Assembly: GCA_017995595.1 (NCBI GenBank)
Contig: JAGOIO010000004.1
Location: forward strand, 1-19,841
Length of the DNA stretch: 19,841 nucleotides
Direction of reading: 5' to 3'
DNA from: a bacterium
Lineage (GTDB): Bacteria > Cyanobacteriota > Vampirovibrionia > Gastranaerophilales > Gastranaerophilaceae
The notes below the pieces were generated by a model that worked only from the letters and a program-made list of their open reading frames with translations, searched no databases and was not told the DNA's origin. Positions 1-6,677 of this stretch are shown here, piece after piece. The position numbers and the translations under genes are program-made. Position 1 is the stretch's first letter. Each line of letters begins with the position of its first letter.

Positions 1-106
1 AAAAGGTCCCGTATTGTAAAGACTTTCTATCCCCTACACCGCAAACTGATAACATATAAATCTCATAAAACTAAACGTATTACAACTGTAGCATAAATAT
101 TTCAAA

Positions 107-135
107 TTGGCAACTTTTTTTAGTAAATTTACAAA
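107..135 (+). promoter_or_regulatory. Candidate promoter of the reverse rubrerythrin gene
   Basis: TTGGCA (107-112) lies 17 nt before TACAAA (130-135), which matches the sigma-70 pattern moderately. It would start RNA near 142, leaving about 65 nt of leader and placing the Per-like palindrome at 161-175 just downstream of the start. In DNA this AT-rich other hexamer pairs are possible, for example TTGAGA at 150 with TATAAA at 171 and a short 15-nt spacer. Bases 1-106 hold no gene that I can support. Confidence 0.3.
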
Positions 136-160
136 TTACCCACACGGAGTTGAGAAAATT

Positions 161-175
161 TTATATTTATTATAA
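161..175. promoter_or_regulatory. Candidate PerR box upstream of rubrerythrin
   Basis: The 15-mer TTATATTTATTATAA matches the Per-box pattern TTATAATNATTATAA at every defined position except one (T for A at position 6). It sits 31 nt before the start codon of a peroxide-reducing rubrerythrin, the kind of gene that the peroxide sensor PerR represses in clostridia. The AT-rich background makes chance matches easier, so this is a candidate operator; no perR gene is in the window. Confidence 0.45.
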
Positions 176-206
176 ACTCATACAAAATGAATGAAAGGAG
201 TTTATT

Positions 207-749
207 ATGAAATTTGTATGTCAAGTTTGTGGATACACAGTAGAAGCTGATGAAGCACCGGAAAAATGCCCTATTTGCGGAGCACCAAGAGAGAAATTCA
301 CAGCAATAAAAGATGATGAAAAAGCATGGGCATCAGAACATAAAATAGGTATTGCAAAAGGCGTTGACAAAGAAGTTTTAGACGGATTGCACGCACACTT
401 CACAGGAGAATGTACAGAAGTCGGAATGTACCTTGCTATGTCAAGACAAGCTGACAGAGAAGGCTATCCTGAAATTGCAGAAGCTTATAAAAGAATAGCT
501 TTTGAAGAAGCTGAACATGCCTCAAAATTTGGAGAAATGCTTGGTGAAGTATTAGAAGCTGATACTAAAGCAAACCTAAAAGCAAGAGCTGAAGCTGAAT
601 TTGGAGCTTGTGCAGGCAAAACTGATATTGCCAAAAGAGCTAAAGAATTGAACTACGATGCTATCCACGATTCAGTACACGAAATGGCTAGAGACGAAGC
701 TCGTCATGGAAAAATCTTTGAAGGCCTTTTGAAAAGATACTTCGGTTAA
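207..749 (+). CDS. Reverse rubrerythrin (N-terminal rubredoxin domain, then diiron ferritin-like domain)
   Basis: A cytoplasmic peroxide reductase of 180 aa. Four cysteines in two CxxC pairs (C5/C8 and C21/C24) form a rubredoxin-like FeS4 knuckle at residues 1-36. The rest is a four-helix ferritin-like domain with diiron ligand motifs: E68, E101-x-x-H104 and E164-x-x-H167. Classical rubrerythrins carry the rubredoxin domain at the C-terminus; the N-terminal placement here is the 'reverse' arrangement known from clostridia, where these proteins reduce H2O2 and O2 using NADH through redox partners. No partner oxidoreductase gene is adjacent. AAAGGAG lies 6 nt before the ATG, so the start is secure. 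The gene is monocistronic, with a candidate Per box upstream and a bidirectional terminator downstream, which fits a stand-alone oxygen/peroxide-defence gene of an anaerobe. Confidence 0.93.
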   Translation: MKFVCQVCGYTVEADEAPEKCPICGAPREKFTAIKDDEKAWASEHKIGIAKGVDKEVLDGLHAHFTGECTEVGMYLAMSRQADREGYPEIAEAYKRIAFEEAEHASKFGEMLGEVLEADTKANLKARAEAEFGACAGKTDIAKRAKELNYDAIHDSVHEMARDEARHGKIFEGLLKRYFG

Positions 750-770
750 TTTCATAACATTTCATAAAAA

Positions 771-803
771 AAAAAGAGCTTTTCTGTTAGAAAAGCTCTT
801 TTT
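771..803. terminator. Bidirectional intrinsic terminator between rubrerythrin and murI
   Basis: A perfect 14-bp stem (771-784 with 790-803, core AGAGCTTTTC/GAAAAGCTCT) closes a 5-nt TGTTA loop. It is flanked by an A-run on the left and a T-run on the right, so it gives a U-tract in either direction. It ends the rightward rubrerythrin transcript and the leftward amidase-murI transcript. Its T-run touches the murI stop codon. Confidence 0.9.
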
Positions 804-1589
804 TTATACTAATTCCGGAACTGATTTTATTGGATAAAACATTCTGGCTGAAGAATAAAAGTTTTCAGGATTTGAACTTACAAAGAATTTTTCATAACCT
901 TCTTTTTCACTATCTGTAAGTAATCCGCTAACTTTCAAATCTTTAGCAATATAATCAGCAAAATATACAGCAGGATCTATAAACATAGTTTTTGGTGCAA
1001 ATTTCGAAAGAACTTCTGTTAAATACGGATAATGAGTACAACCTAAAACTATCTTTTCAGGATTGTTTTTCAACATTTCATCTAAATAGAATTTAATTAT
1101 TGAAATATTTTCAGGTTTTTCCTTAGAATTTTCCTCAACTATTTTCACCCACTCAGGACAATACATACTAAATACTTTTAAATTTTTGTTATATTTTTTC
1201 AATTCTCTCTCATAAGCCCCTGATTTTACAGTAGCCTCAGTAGCAAAGACACCAATTCTTTCTATATTTTGAGATGCAATGATTTTTGCAGCACTTTGAA
1301 TTATAGGATAAACCTTAAAGTCATATTTGTCTTTCATTTCATCATAAACAACAGACGAAGTAGTATTACATGCCATAACCAACGCTTTAACTTCTCGTTC
1401 AGCAAAGAAATCAAACACGACCTTTGCATAATCTAACAATTGAGCCTTTGTTTTTTCACCGTAAGGTAAGTGCTTTGTATCACCATAATACATAAAATTT
1501 TCATTAGCTAAAATCTTCTTTACTTTTTGATATACAGTAACTCCTCCGACTCCTGAATCAAAAAATGCTATTGGTTGTGTATTCTTCAT
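804..1589 (-). CDS. murI: Glutamate racemase
   Basis: Converts L-glutamate to D-glutamate for peptidoglycan stem peptides, in the cytoplasm, without a cofactor. Using the ATG at 1589 the protein is 261 aa, the usual family length. It begins within a few residues of the family N-terminus PIAFFDSGVGG, whose Asp is conserved. Both catalytic cysteines are present, in MACNTTSS and in LGCTHYPYL. The frame is open up to a GTG at 1619 inside the end of the preceding amidase gene, but that would add ten non-conserved residues and has no ribosome binding site; the ATG has only a weak purine run (AGAAGAAA). It lies 19 nt behind the amidase stop, so the two genes, both in wall metabolism, almost surely share a transcript. 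The function is secure; the start is likely. Confidence 0.93.
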   Translation of the reverse strand: MKNTQPIAFFDSGVGGVTVYQKVKKILANENFMYYGDTKHLPYGEKTKAQLLDYAKVVFDFFAEREVKALVMACNTTSSVVYDEMKDKYDFKVYPIIQSAAKIIASQNIERIGVFATEATVKSGAYERELKKYNKNLKVFSMYCPEWVKIVEENSKEKPENISIIKFYLDEMLKNNPEKIVLGCTHYPYLTEVLSKFAPKTMFIDPAVYFADYIAKDLKVSGLLTDSEKEGYEKFFVSSNPENFYSSARMFYPIKSVPELV

Positions 1590-1608
1590 AAATTTTCTTC
1601 TACTACTC

Positions 1609-3588
1609 TTATCTTTCACCGTTTAGATATTTTATAATACCTTCAGCAACGGCTCTTGCTGTCTGGTTCTTTCTCGCAGAACCAACCATTTCAGCACGCT
1701 CTCTGTCATTTGAAATGAAGCCAATCTCGACTAAAATTGACGGAATATTTGTATGATTAATAACATAAAATCTATTTTTTAACAAGCCCCTATCAGGACT
1801 CTTAATATAATGTGTAAGCGAAGCATGAACGACTTTAGCCAACGGAATACTGCTTTCATGATAATAATGAGTTTCTAACCCTGTCGCAGAAGTTCCTGCA
1901 CAAGAATTTACGTGAATACTAACGAAAATATCAGGATTCTTTGCCGCAGTTATTATCGTTCTATCCTGAAGTGAAACAAACGTATCATTACTTCTCGTCA
2001 TATAAACAGTAATACCTTTACTTCTAAGTATTGCCTCTATTCTTTTAGTAACATCAAGATTTATATCTTTCTCGTTTATTCCTGCTCTTATAGCTCCGTA
2101 ATCAGAACCTCCATGACCTGCATCTAAAACTACGACCTTTCTACCACTCCGCCTTACAACAGGCACCGCAGGTAACTCTATAGAATGTTCTACAGGTTCT
2201 TTTTTAATTGCAGAATTTATATAAACTTTCCTAATAGTTCTATGAGAATTTACTGAAGACTCTCTTGAAACATTATTATCACTTTTTTTTGAGCTAACAC
2301 TAAATTTGGTTCCTGAAATTAAAACTTTTACAATTCTTCCGTCAGCACTGATAAAAGTTTCAGCCTGAGAATCTTTCTGTAATGGAACATTTAAAACTAG
2401 ACCACCTTTATTTAATTCCTCAAGTGTAATTTTACTCATTGTTGTTCCATTTATTTCATTTCTGAAATCAGACTTATTATTCAGCTTAGCATTATAGAAA
2501 TAAATTTTTAACATACCATCAAGTCGTTTTATAGATTGAACGACTTGAGAATCAAATGAAATTGCAAATTCATCAGTTTTACTGTCTATAGATTTATATC
2601 TGTAATCAAGAGTATTCGTATAATGAGAGAATAATGAATTTATAGAAATTTTATCAGGATTTACAAATAAAACAGATTGAGCATCTGCAGAATATAACGG
2701 AATATATTTATCTGCATTTGAAGACGTAATAACTAACCGAACTTTATTTACAGAATACTTTTGGATATTAGCTGTTTCAGCCTTTGAAACGACAAAATCT
2801 TTGTTATCTAAAGAAGAATCTAATGTTGCATTTGGCAAATCGAACGTAACTCTTGTCGGATTAGATTGCACGACAGGTTTTTGAACGCATAGCGGACCTG
2901 CAGAACGTACCAAAAATCCGGTTGAAGTAGATTCAGCAGAATTTATAAAGGTTCTTGATAAAAGTTTCAAGTTTTTATTATGAAGATTATTTGTAGTTTG
3001 CGTAGCTTGATTAGAACTCGTTGAAAATGCATTTTGAATTTGTTGCATAACCTTATCTTGAGAAGAATTTGAAGAATTCGTATTTGTCAAATCAGAGTCT
3101 GATATCTGAGTAGTTTCAACGAAATCGCCATTCATATAACCTTGATCCCTATATAACTCTTCAAAATAATCATTCTTTGGTGCAACATTCTTTAACCTGA
3201 TTATTATATTATTATTGAATTTTAAAAAAGCTATTTTTTTATAATCGAATCCATTTTTCAGATAAAAAACGACTCTTACTGTATTTGCAGATGAAGAATA
3301 CTGGTTAATCTTGACTTGAGTAATATCACCTGAATTGAAATACCAATTTTGAGCACCAGATTGTAACACCGCAGAATTAATATCAAAATATACCCTTGAA
3401 GGATTTGAGAGTTTGACAAGTTTTATTTTATTTAATATAGGTTCAGTCGTATTATCAGGCGAAGAAATATACATCATGAAATTTGAGGTATCAAAATTAA
3501 CAGACGTAATTTTGAATAAATCTTTTGCAAAAGCACCCTGAAAAAGCATGAAAAAACAAAATATTAATAATATAAATTTTTTTAACAT
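1609..3588 (-). CDS. Secreted N-acetylmuramoyl-L-alanine amidase, AMIN plus Amidase_3 (AmiC type)
   Basis: Cleaves the amide bond between N-acetylmuramic acid and the stem peptide in peptidoglycan. The 659-aa product starts with a signal peptide (hydrophobic stretch at residues 5-21, ending AFA). An AMIN-like wall- or envelope-binding domain follows at about 25-135, then a Ser/Asn/Thr-rich linker at about 155-205. Two further beta-rich AMIN-like stretches lie at about 220-315 and 335-425, and the zinc amidase at 484-659. Zinc ligands are H492 (DAGHGG), E506 and H559 (SIHVNS); the catalytic Glu is E621 (LVEIGFISN). All are canonical, so the enzyme should be active. The AMIN-Amidase_3 order resembles cyanobacterial and proteobacterial cell-separation amidases. 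No strong ribosome binding site precedes the ATG. Its own promoter lies about 75 nt upstream and murI follows in the same operon. The AMIN-like repeat count is inference. Confidence 0.9.
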   Translation of the reverse strand: MLKKFILLIFCFFMLFQGAFAKDLFKITSVNFDTSNFMMYISSPDNTTEPILNKIKLVKLSNPSRVYFDINSAVLQSGAQNWYFNSGDITQVKINQYSSSANTVRVVFYLKNGFDYKKIAFLKFNNNIIIRLKNVAPKNDYFEELYRDQGYMNGDFVETTQISDSDLTNTNSSNSSQDKVMQQIQNAFSTSSNQATQTTNNLHNKNLKLLSRTFINSAESTSTGFLVRSAGPLCVQKPVVQSNPTRVTFDLPNATLDSSLDNKDFVVSKAETANIQKYSVNKVRLVITSSNADKYIPLYSADAQSVLFVNPDKISINSLFSHYTNTLDYRYKSIDSKTDEFAISFDSQVVQSIKRLDGMLKIYFYNAKLNNKSDFRNEINGTTMSKITLEELNKGGLVLNVPLQKDSQAETFISADGRIVKVLISGTKFSVSSKKSDNNVSRESSVNSHRTIRKVYINSAIKKEPVEHSIELPAVPVVRRSGRKVVVLDAGHGGSDYGAIRAGINEKDINLDVTKRIEAILRSKGITVYMTRSNDTFVSLQDRTIITAAKNPDIFVSIHVNSCAGTSATGLETHYYHESSIPLAKVVHASLTHYIKSPDRGLLKNRFYVINHTNIPSILVEIGFISNDRERAEMVGSARKNQTARAVAEGIIKYLNGER

Positions 3589-3664
3589 ATTAAAAAATCA
3601 ACTATCTTCCCTAAGTCTTGCCAAGTTCATAATACATCACTCAGCTCTTTTCCGTCTATTGACC

Positions 3665-3693
3665 ATTATACTACTAATTCAAAACTCTTACAA
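3665..3693 (-). promoter_or_regulatory. Promoter of the amidase-murI operon
   Basis: On the minus strand TTGTAA (3688-3693) is followed, after exactly 17 nt, by a perfect TATAAT (3665-3670). RNA would start near 3658, giving a leader of about 70 nt before the amidase ATG at 3588. It is divergent from the promoter at 3717-3744. Confidence 0.6.
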
Positions 3694-3716
3694 GAATGTT
3701 AACAAATTTAATTTTC

Positions 3717-3744
3717 TTGAAAAGTTTAATAAAACAGATATAAT
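3717..3744 (+). promoter_or_regulatory. Promoter of the RWYD-repeat small gene
   Basis: TTGAAA (3717-3722), a 16-nt spacer and a perfect TATAAT (3739-3744). RNA would start near 3751, just before the ribosome binding site AGAGGGG at 3758-3764, so the leader would be only about 20 nt. It lies back-to-back with the amidase promoter. Confidence 0.6.
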
Positions 3745-3770
3745 TAAATTATCATATAGAGGGGATTTTT

Positions 3771-4094
3771 ATGGACAAAAGATGGTATGACACTCACGAA
3801 GAAACAATCAGAACACTTGAAAGAATAAAAGAGCTTGATGAAGAAGCTCAAAATGAAATTGCAGCAAGCATAATAGAAATTGCAAAACAAATAAAAGATA
3901 TACATAAAGAAGAAGATGAACCCGAATTAAGTTTAGGTATAAACAGGGTTTTAGGATTGTATCAAAGTTCAAATTCAAGAAGATGGTATGATAAGAATTC
4001 AGAATTAGCATGTGCAATGAGAACAATCGCAACGTTACCGGAAGAGGACTTTAAGAATATCATGGAAGGATTAAGCATTTCTCTTGGTGGTTAA
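3771..4094 (+). CDS. Small unknown protein with duplicated RWYD helical module
   Basis: A 107-aa soluble, acidic, probably all-helical protein that I do not recognise. It has an internal duplication: RWYD at residues 4-7 recurs at 71-74, and the copies align without gaps at a 67-residue offset (also E11/E78, I19/I86, L22/L89, E24-E25/E91-E92, I30/I97). Each copy looks like RWYD followed by an amphipathic helix pair; a charged Glu/Lys linker (about 38-52) joins them. There is no signal peptide, membrane segment or cysteine motif. The start is well supported by AGAGGGG 6 nt before the ATG, and a good promoter precedes it. A 56-aa gene follows on the same strand and may be co-transcribed. The aromatic RWYD core suggests protein-protein binding, but that is a guess. 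Confidence 0.8.
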   Translation: MDKRWYDTHEETIRTLERIKELDEEAQNEIAASIIEIAKQIKDIHKEEDEPELSLGINRVLGLYQSSNSRRWYDKNSELACAMRTIATLPEEDFKNIMEGLSISLGG

Positions 4095-4115
4095 AATTTG
4101 AAAGATTTTTTCTAA

Positions 4116-4178
4116 ATGAAAGATATGAAAAAAATAAAGTCAAAACAAGCTGTTGCCGATATAAATAAAAGAGCTTAG
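4116..4178 (+). CDS. Possible 20-codon mini-ORF between two small genes
   Basis: ATG at 4116 opens 20 codons rich in Lys (MKDMKKIKSK...) and ends at TAG 4176-4178. It lies 21 nt after the RWYD gene and 18 nt before the start of the 56-aa gene. Only a weak purine run (GAAAGA) precedes it. It could be a small basic peptide, a coupling leader for the next gene, or chance. Confidence 0.2.
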   Translation: MKDMKKIKSKQAVADINKRA

Positions 4179-4196
4179 TATGTAGGAGACTTTATA

Positions 4197-4367
4197 ATGG
4201 CAAAAATTATCGACAATTTATCAGGAAGAAGAACAATTAAAATGTCAGTAGATGACGTTATATCTACAGTTAGAGAATACCAAAGAATCACAAAGAATAA
4301 CCGAAATTATGAAATAACAAGAATTTTACTAAAGCAGAATGAAATTTATATCCCCGAAGATGTCTAA
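4197..4367 (+). CDS. Small conserved-looking protein of unknown function, 56 aa
   Basis: ATG at 4197 opens 56 codons ending at TAA 4365-4367. A good ribosome binding site (GGAG at 4185-4188) sits 8 nt upstream, the best evidence that it is a gene. The product starts MAKIIDNLSGRRTIKMSVDD and continues with a basic helical stretch (TVREYQRI) and a short C-terminal hydrophobic/acidic end (NEIYIPEDV). The N-terminal beta-like strand followed by helices is loosely reminiscent of small ribbon-helix-helix DNA-binding proteins, but I cannot assign it. It is downstream of the RWYD-repeat gene in the same direction with no terminator between. Its stop is one base from the stop of the convergent DciA-like gene, leaving no room for a terminator. 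Confidence 0.6.
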   Translation: MAKIIDNLSGRRTIKMSVDDVISTVREYQRITKNNRNYEITRILLKQNEIYIPEDV

Positions 4368-4368
4368 A

Positions 4369-4716
4369 TTACTCATTTTCATTTTCCTCAAAAACGACAG
4401 ATTTTTTACAATCAAAAACTAAATCTTTAACATTAACATGTAAAGATTTCATGAAAGGTGTCATTTCTGATAGGATTTTTGATTTTCTAAACATAAGTTC
4501 TTGAGCAATCATAGAGCTTTTACATGCAATAACCATAATTCCTCCGCCTCGCATGCCATAAGGTTTCGAGCCTTTAGCAAACTTGGCACCGACAACTTTG
4601 TCCCAAAATTTGTAGAGATTGTTACGAGTTATGGCCTTTTTTAATTCAGGCGAAGATATTATTTCAGAAATAATACTGCCTGCATCTTCAAAGTCTGTAT
4701 ATAAAACTTTTCGCAT
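4369..4716 (-). CDS. DUF721 / DciA-like putative replicative helicase loader
   Basis: A 115-aa protein matching the DUF721 (DciA) core. The N-terminal helix includes W38 in FWDKVVG, where the family has Trp followed by VVG. The beta core GGGIMVIACKSS (57-68) and the helix AQELMFRKSKIL (71-82) correspond to the family's 'G-x-L-x-V, SS-x-WAQEL, I' pattern. The position usually held by Trp in that helix is Met or Ile here. DciA is the ancestral loader of the DnaB helicase in bacteria without DnaC or DnaI, including cyanobacteria. The start is supported by AAAGGA 6 nt before the ATG. It is divergent from the NrnA-like gene across 59 nt of AT-rich DNA, and its stop abuts that of the convergent 56-aa gene. 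The family call is fairly secure; the role in loading is inferred from the family. Confidence 0.75.
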   Translation of the reverse strand: MRKVLYTDFEDAGSIISEIISSPELKKAITRNNLYKFWDKVVGAKFAKGSKPYGMRGGGIMVIACKSSMIAQELMFRKSKILSEMTPFMKSLHVNVKDLVFDCKKSVVFEENENE

Positions 4717-4775
4717 TACTGTTCCTTTGTGGTAAACTTAATTATAGTAAGATTATACTTTAAAAGAATAGAAAA

Positions 4776-5741
4776 ATGGATAGTTATAAAATATTTGAAG
4801 AAAAAATAAAAGAATCAAAGCATATTTTGATTTTATCACACGTAAATCCTGATGGAGACACATTAGGTTCTATGTGTGCCGTTTATGCATCAATATTAAA
4901 GAAGTACAAAAAGAAAGCTGAAATGCTTATCTTTTCAAAGCTTCCACAAAACTATAAATTTTTACCATACGTTAATGAGATAAAGACTCTTGATATGATA
5001 GATAAATCAAGAGAATATGATTTGGTTATAACAACAGACGTTGCAGCACTGGATAGAGTTCTTGATGCTCAAATTCTCTTTGAAAAAGCAAAGTATAGAA
5101 TAAACATTGACCACCATAGAACAAATGATGGATTTGGTGATACTACTTATATTGAACCTGATGCAAGTTCTGCAGGAGAAGTAGTTTATCATATATTAAA
5201 TGCTCTTAATTGGGATATAGATTTAGAAATTGCAACATGTATTTATACAGCAATCTTAACAGACACAGGAGGATTCAGATTTGAAAATACCTCTAGTGAA
5301 GTTTTAAAGATTGCTTCAACCTTAGTTGAAAAAGGAATTATTCCTAAAGATATCTTCAAAAAATGCTATGAATCTAAAACTAAAGGTATGGTTTTGTTTC
5401 AAAATTACTGCGTTAGTAAATCTCAATTTGTTAATGATGACAAAATTGCATATACAGTAGTCTATAAAAAAGATATGGAAAAATTTACAGCTGGTGATGA
5501 TTACACCGATGGAATTGCCGAAGTTTTACGTTCCATTATGACAACGCAAGTATCTTTTGTCGTTAAAGAAGTTGATTCTAAAACTTGTAAGATTTCAATG
5601 AGAAGTAAAGGAATAGATGTCGCAAACATTTGTTGCAAATTTAATGGAGGCGGACATAAATTCGCCGCAGGTTGCACAATAAAAACATCATGCAAAGATG
5701 CTGTCAAGAAATTACTTAACGAGATAGAAAAAGAGTTATAA
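4776..5741 (+). CDS. DHH/DHHA1 phosphoesterase, NrnA-like oligoribonuclease / pAp phosphatase
   Basis: A 321-aa cytoplasmic phosphoesterase that should degrade nanoRNAs (2-5 nt) and dephosphorylate 3'-phosphoadenosine 5'-phosphate to AMP. The metal-binding motifs are all present: H22 with D26 and D28 (SHVNPDGDTLG), D88 (ITTDVA), the DHH triad 112-114 (IDHHRTN) and D163 (LTDTGGFRF). The C-terminal DHHA1 domain has the substrate-binding GGGHKFAAG loop at 291-299. Length and motif order fit NrnA. No convincing ribosome binding site precedes the ATG (only an A-rich run), so translation may start weakly or from a short leader. It overlaps the next gene by one base. Assignment to NrnA rather than another DHH subfamily is likely but unproven. 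Confidence 0.87.
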   Translation: MDSYKIFEEKIKESKHILILSHVNPDGDTLGSMCAVYASILKKYKKKAEMLIFSKLPQNYKFLPYVNEIKTLDMIDKSREYDLVITTDVAALDRVLDAQILFEKAKYRINIDHHRTNDGFGDTTYIEPDASSAGEVVYHILNALNWDIDLEIATCIYTAILTDTGGFRFENTSSEVLKIASTLVEKGIIPKDIFKKCYESKTKGMVLFQNYCVSKSQFVNDDKIAYTVVYKKDMEKFTAGDDYTDGIAEVLRSIMTTQVSFVVKEVDSKTCKISMRSKGIDVANICCKFNGGGHKFAAGCTIKTSCKDAVKKLLNEIEKEL

Positions 5742-6601
5742 TGAAAAAAGTTTTTAAATACCCTAAACATATTTACAACGCAATAATAGACTATGACTTC
5801 AGTGGTCGTTCTGCTGAAATGGGATTTATGCTTGTACTTGGAATCTTTCCTTTTATGTTATTTCTTGTCGCAGTTTTTGGCTGGCTGGGTCATAAAACAT
5901 TCATGAACTCGGTCTTACTTTTTTTATCAAACATAATGCCTATAGATGCAATGAATTTAATAAGAACTGTTTTAAGAGAAGTAATGATTTTTTCTAAAGG
6001 CGGATTAATGGGAGCAATAGGTTTTGTTGTTACATTATTTCTAACCTCAAATGCAGTTGCCGTTGTTCTTAAAGGATTAAATACAGCTTATCAGGTAGAA
6101 GAAACTCGCTCTTTTTTATACACAAGGGTTCTATCCTTAATCATGGTTTTTGTAAATACATTAGTCCTATTTTTAAGCATAAACTTAGTAATTTTCGGTA
6201 AATTAATAGTTAATTTTTTAACCAGCTATTTTGGAATAACACATGCTATCGCTTTAACCTTTTTAACTTTACGTTGGCCGATAGCCTTTTTAGCTCTATA
6301 TGTTATGGCATTTATAAATTACTATATTCTACCTGATTTAAAAGGCGAAGAAAGTCTAAAAAGAAAAAGTGCTTTACCTGGAACACTATTTTTCTGCATA
6401 TTTTGGTTAGCAGGCTCTTGGGGTTTTTCAATATATGTAAACAACTTACATACATACAACAGGGTATATGGAACAATTGGAGCTTTCGCAATGCTTATGA
6501 TGTGGCTATATTACAGCTCTATGCTTTTATTAATAGGTGGAGAAATGAATTCCAGAGTATATAATAAACTTGAACGTTCTAAAAATAATGAACAAAAGTA
6601 A
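5741..6601 (+). CDS. YihY/BrkB family inner-membrane protein
   Basis: A 286-aa polytopic membrane protein. Hydrophobic segments lie at about 29-50, 88-110, 129-154, 177-197, 210-232 and 244-267, the six-helix layout of the family. The signatures are RSAEMGFMLVLGIFPFML near the N-terminus and NRVYGTIGAFAMLMMWLYYS followed by GGEMN near the C-terminus, the most conserved part of the family. A charged cytoplasmic tail ends the protein. The molecular function is not established; older names (ribonuclease BN, virulence factor BrkB) are unreliable. The ATG overlaps the upstream stop (TAATG), with AAAGAG 5 nt upstream inside the phosphoesterase gene, so the two are translationally coupled. No terminator is evident in the 76 nt after it. 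Confidence 0.88.
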   Translation: MKKVFKYPKHIYNAIIDYDFSGRSAEMGFMLVLGIFPFMLFLVAVFGWLGHKTFMNSVLLFLSNIMPIDAMNLIRTVLREVMIFSKGGLMGAIGFVVTLFLTSNAVAVVLKGLNTAYQVEETRSFLYTRVLSLIMVFVNTLVLFLSINLVIFGKLIVNFLTSYFGITHAIALTFLTLRWPIAFLALYVMAFINYYILPDLKGEESLKRKSALPGTLFFCIFWLAGSWGFSIYVNNLHTYNRVYGTIGAFAMLMMWLYYSSMLLLIGGEMNSRVYNKLERSKNNEQK

Positions 6602-6621
6602 AGAATAGGTTATTTACATTA

Positions 6622-6649
6622 TTGAAATTTGACTTATCTTTGTTAAAAT
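6622..6649 (+). promoter_or_regulatory. Candidate promoter of the GGDEF gene
   Basis: TTGAAA (6622-6627), a 16-nt spacer and TAAAAT (6644-6649), about 20 nt after the end of the BrkB-type gene. RNA would start near 6656, just before the ribosome binding site (AAAGGAGAG, with GGAG at 6666-6669). Read-through from the upstream pair is also possible. Confidence 0.4.
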
Positions 6650-6677
6650 AATTTAGAGGATAAAAGGAGAGATATTA

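Noticed and set aside
1590..1619. GTG start that would lengthen murI by ten residues
   Set aside because: The added residues lie before the conserved family N-terminus and no ribosome binding site precedes the GTG.
3548..3790. Plus-strand 80-codon ORF overlapping the start of the amidase gene and its promoter
   Set aside because: It is antisense to the signal peptide of a clear gene, covers both divergent promoters and runs into the start of the RWYD gene in another frame. It has no ribosome binding site and a low-complexity product.
4717..4775. TATACT and TATAAT hexamers in the gap between the DciA-like and NrnA-like genes
   Set aside because: A promoter must be present for each divergent gene, but no hexamer pair with a 16-18 nt spacer stands out, so no position is claimed.
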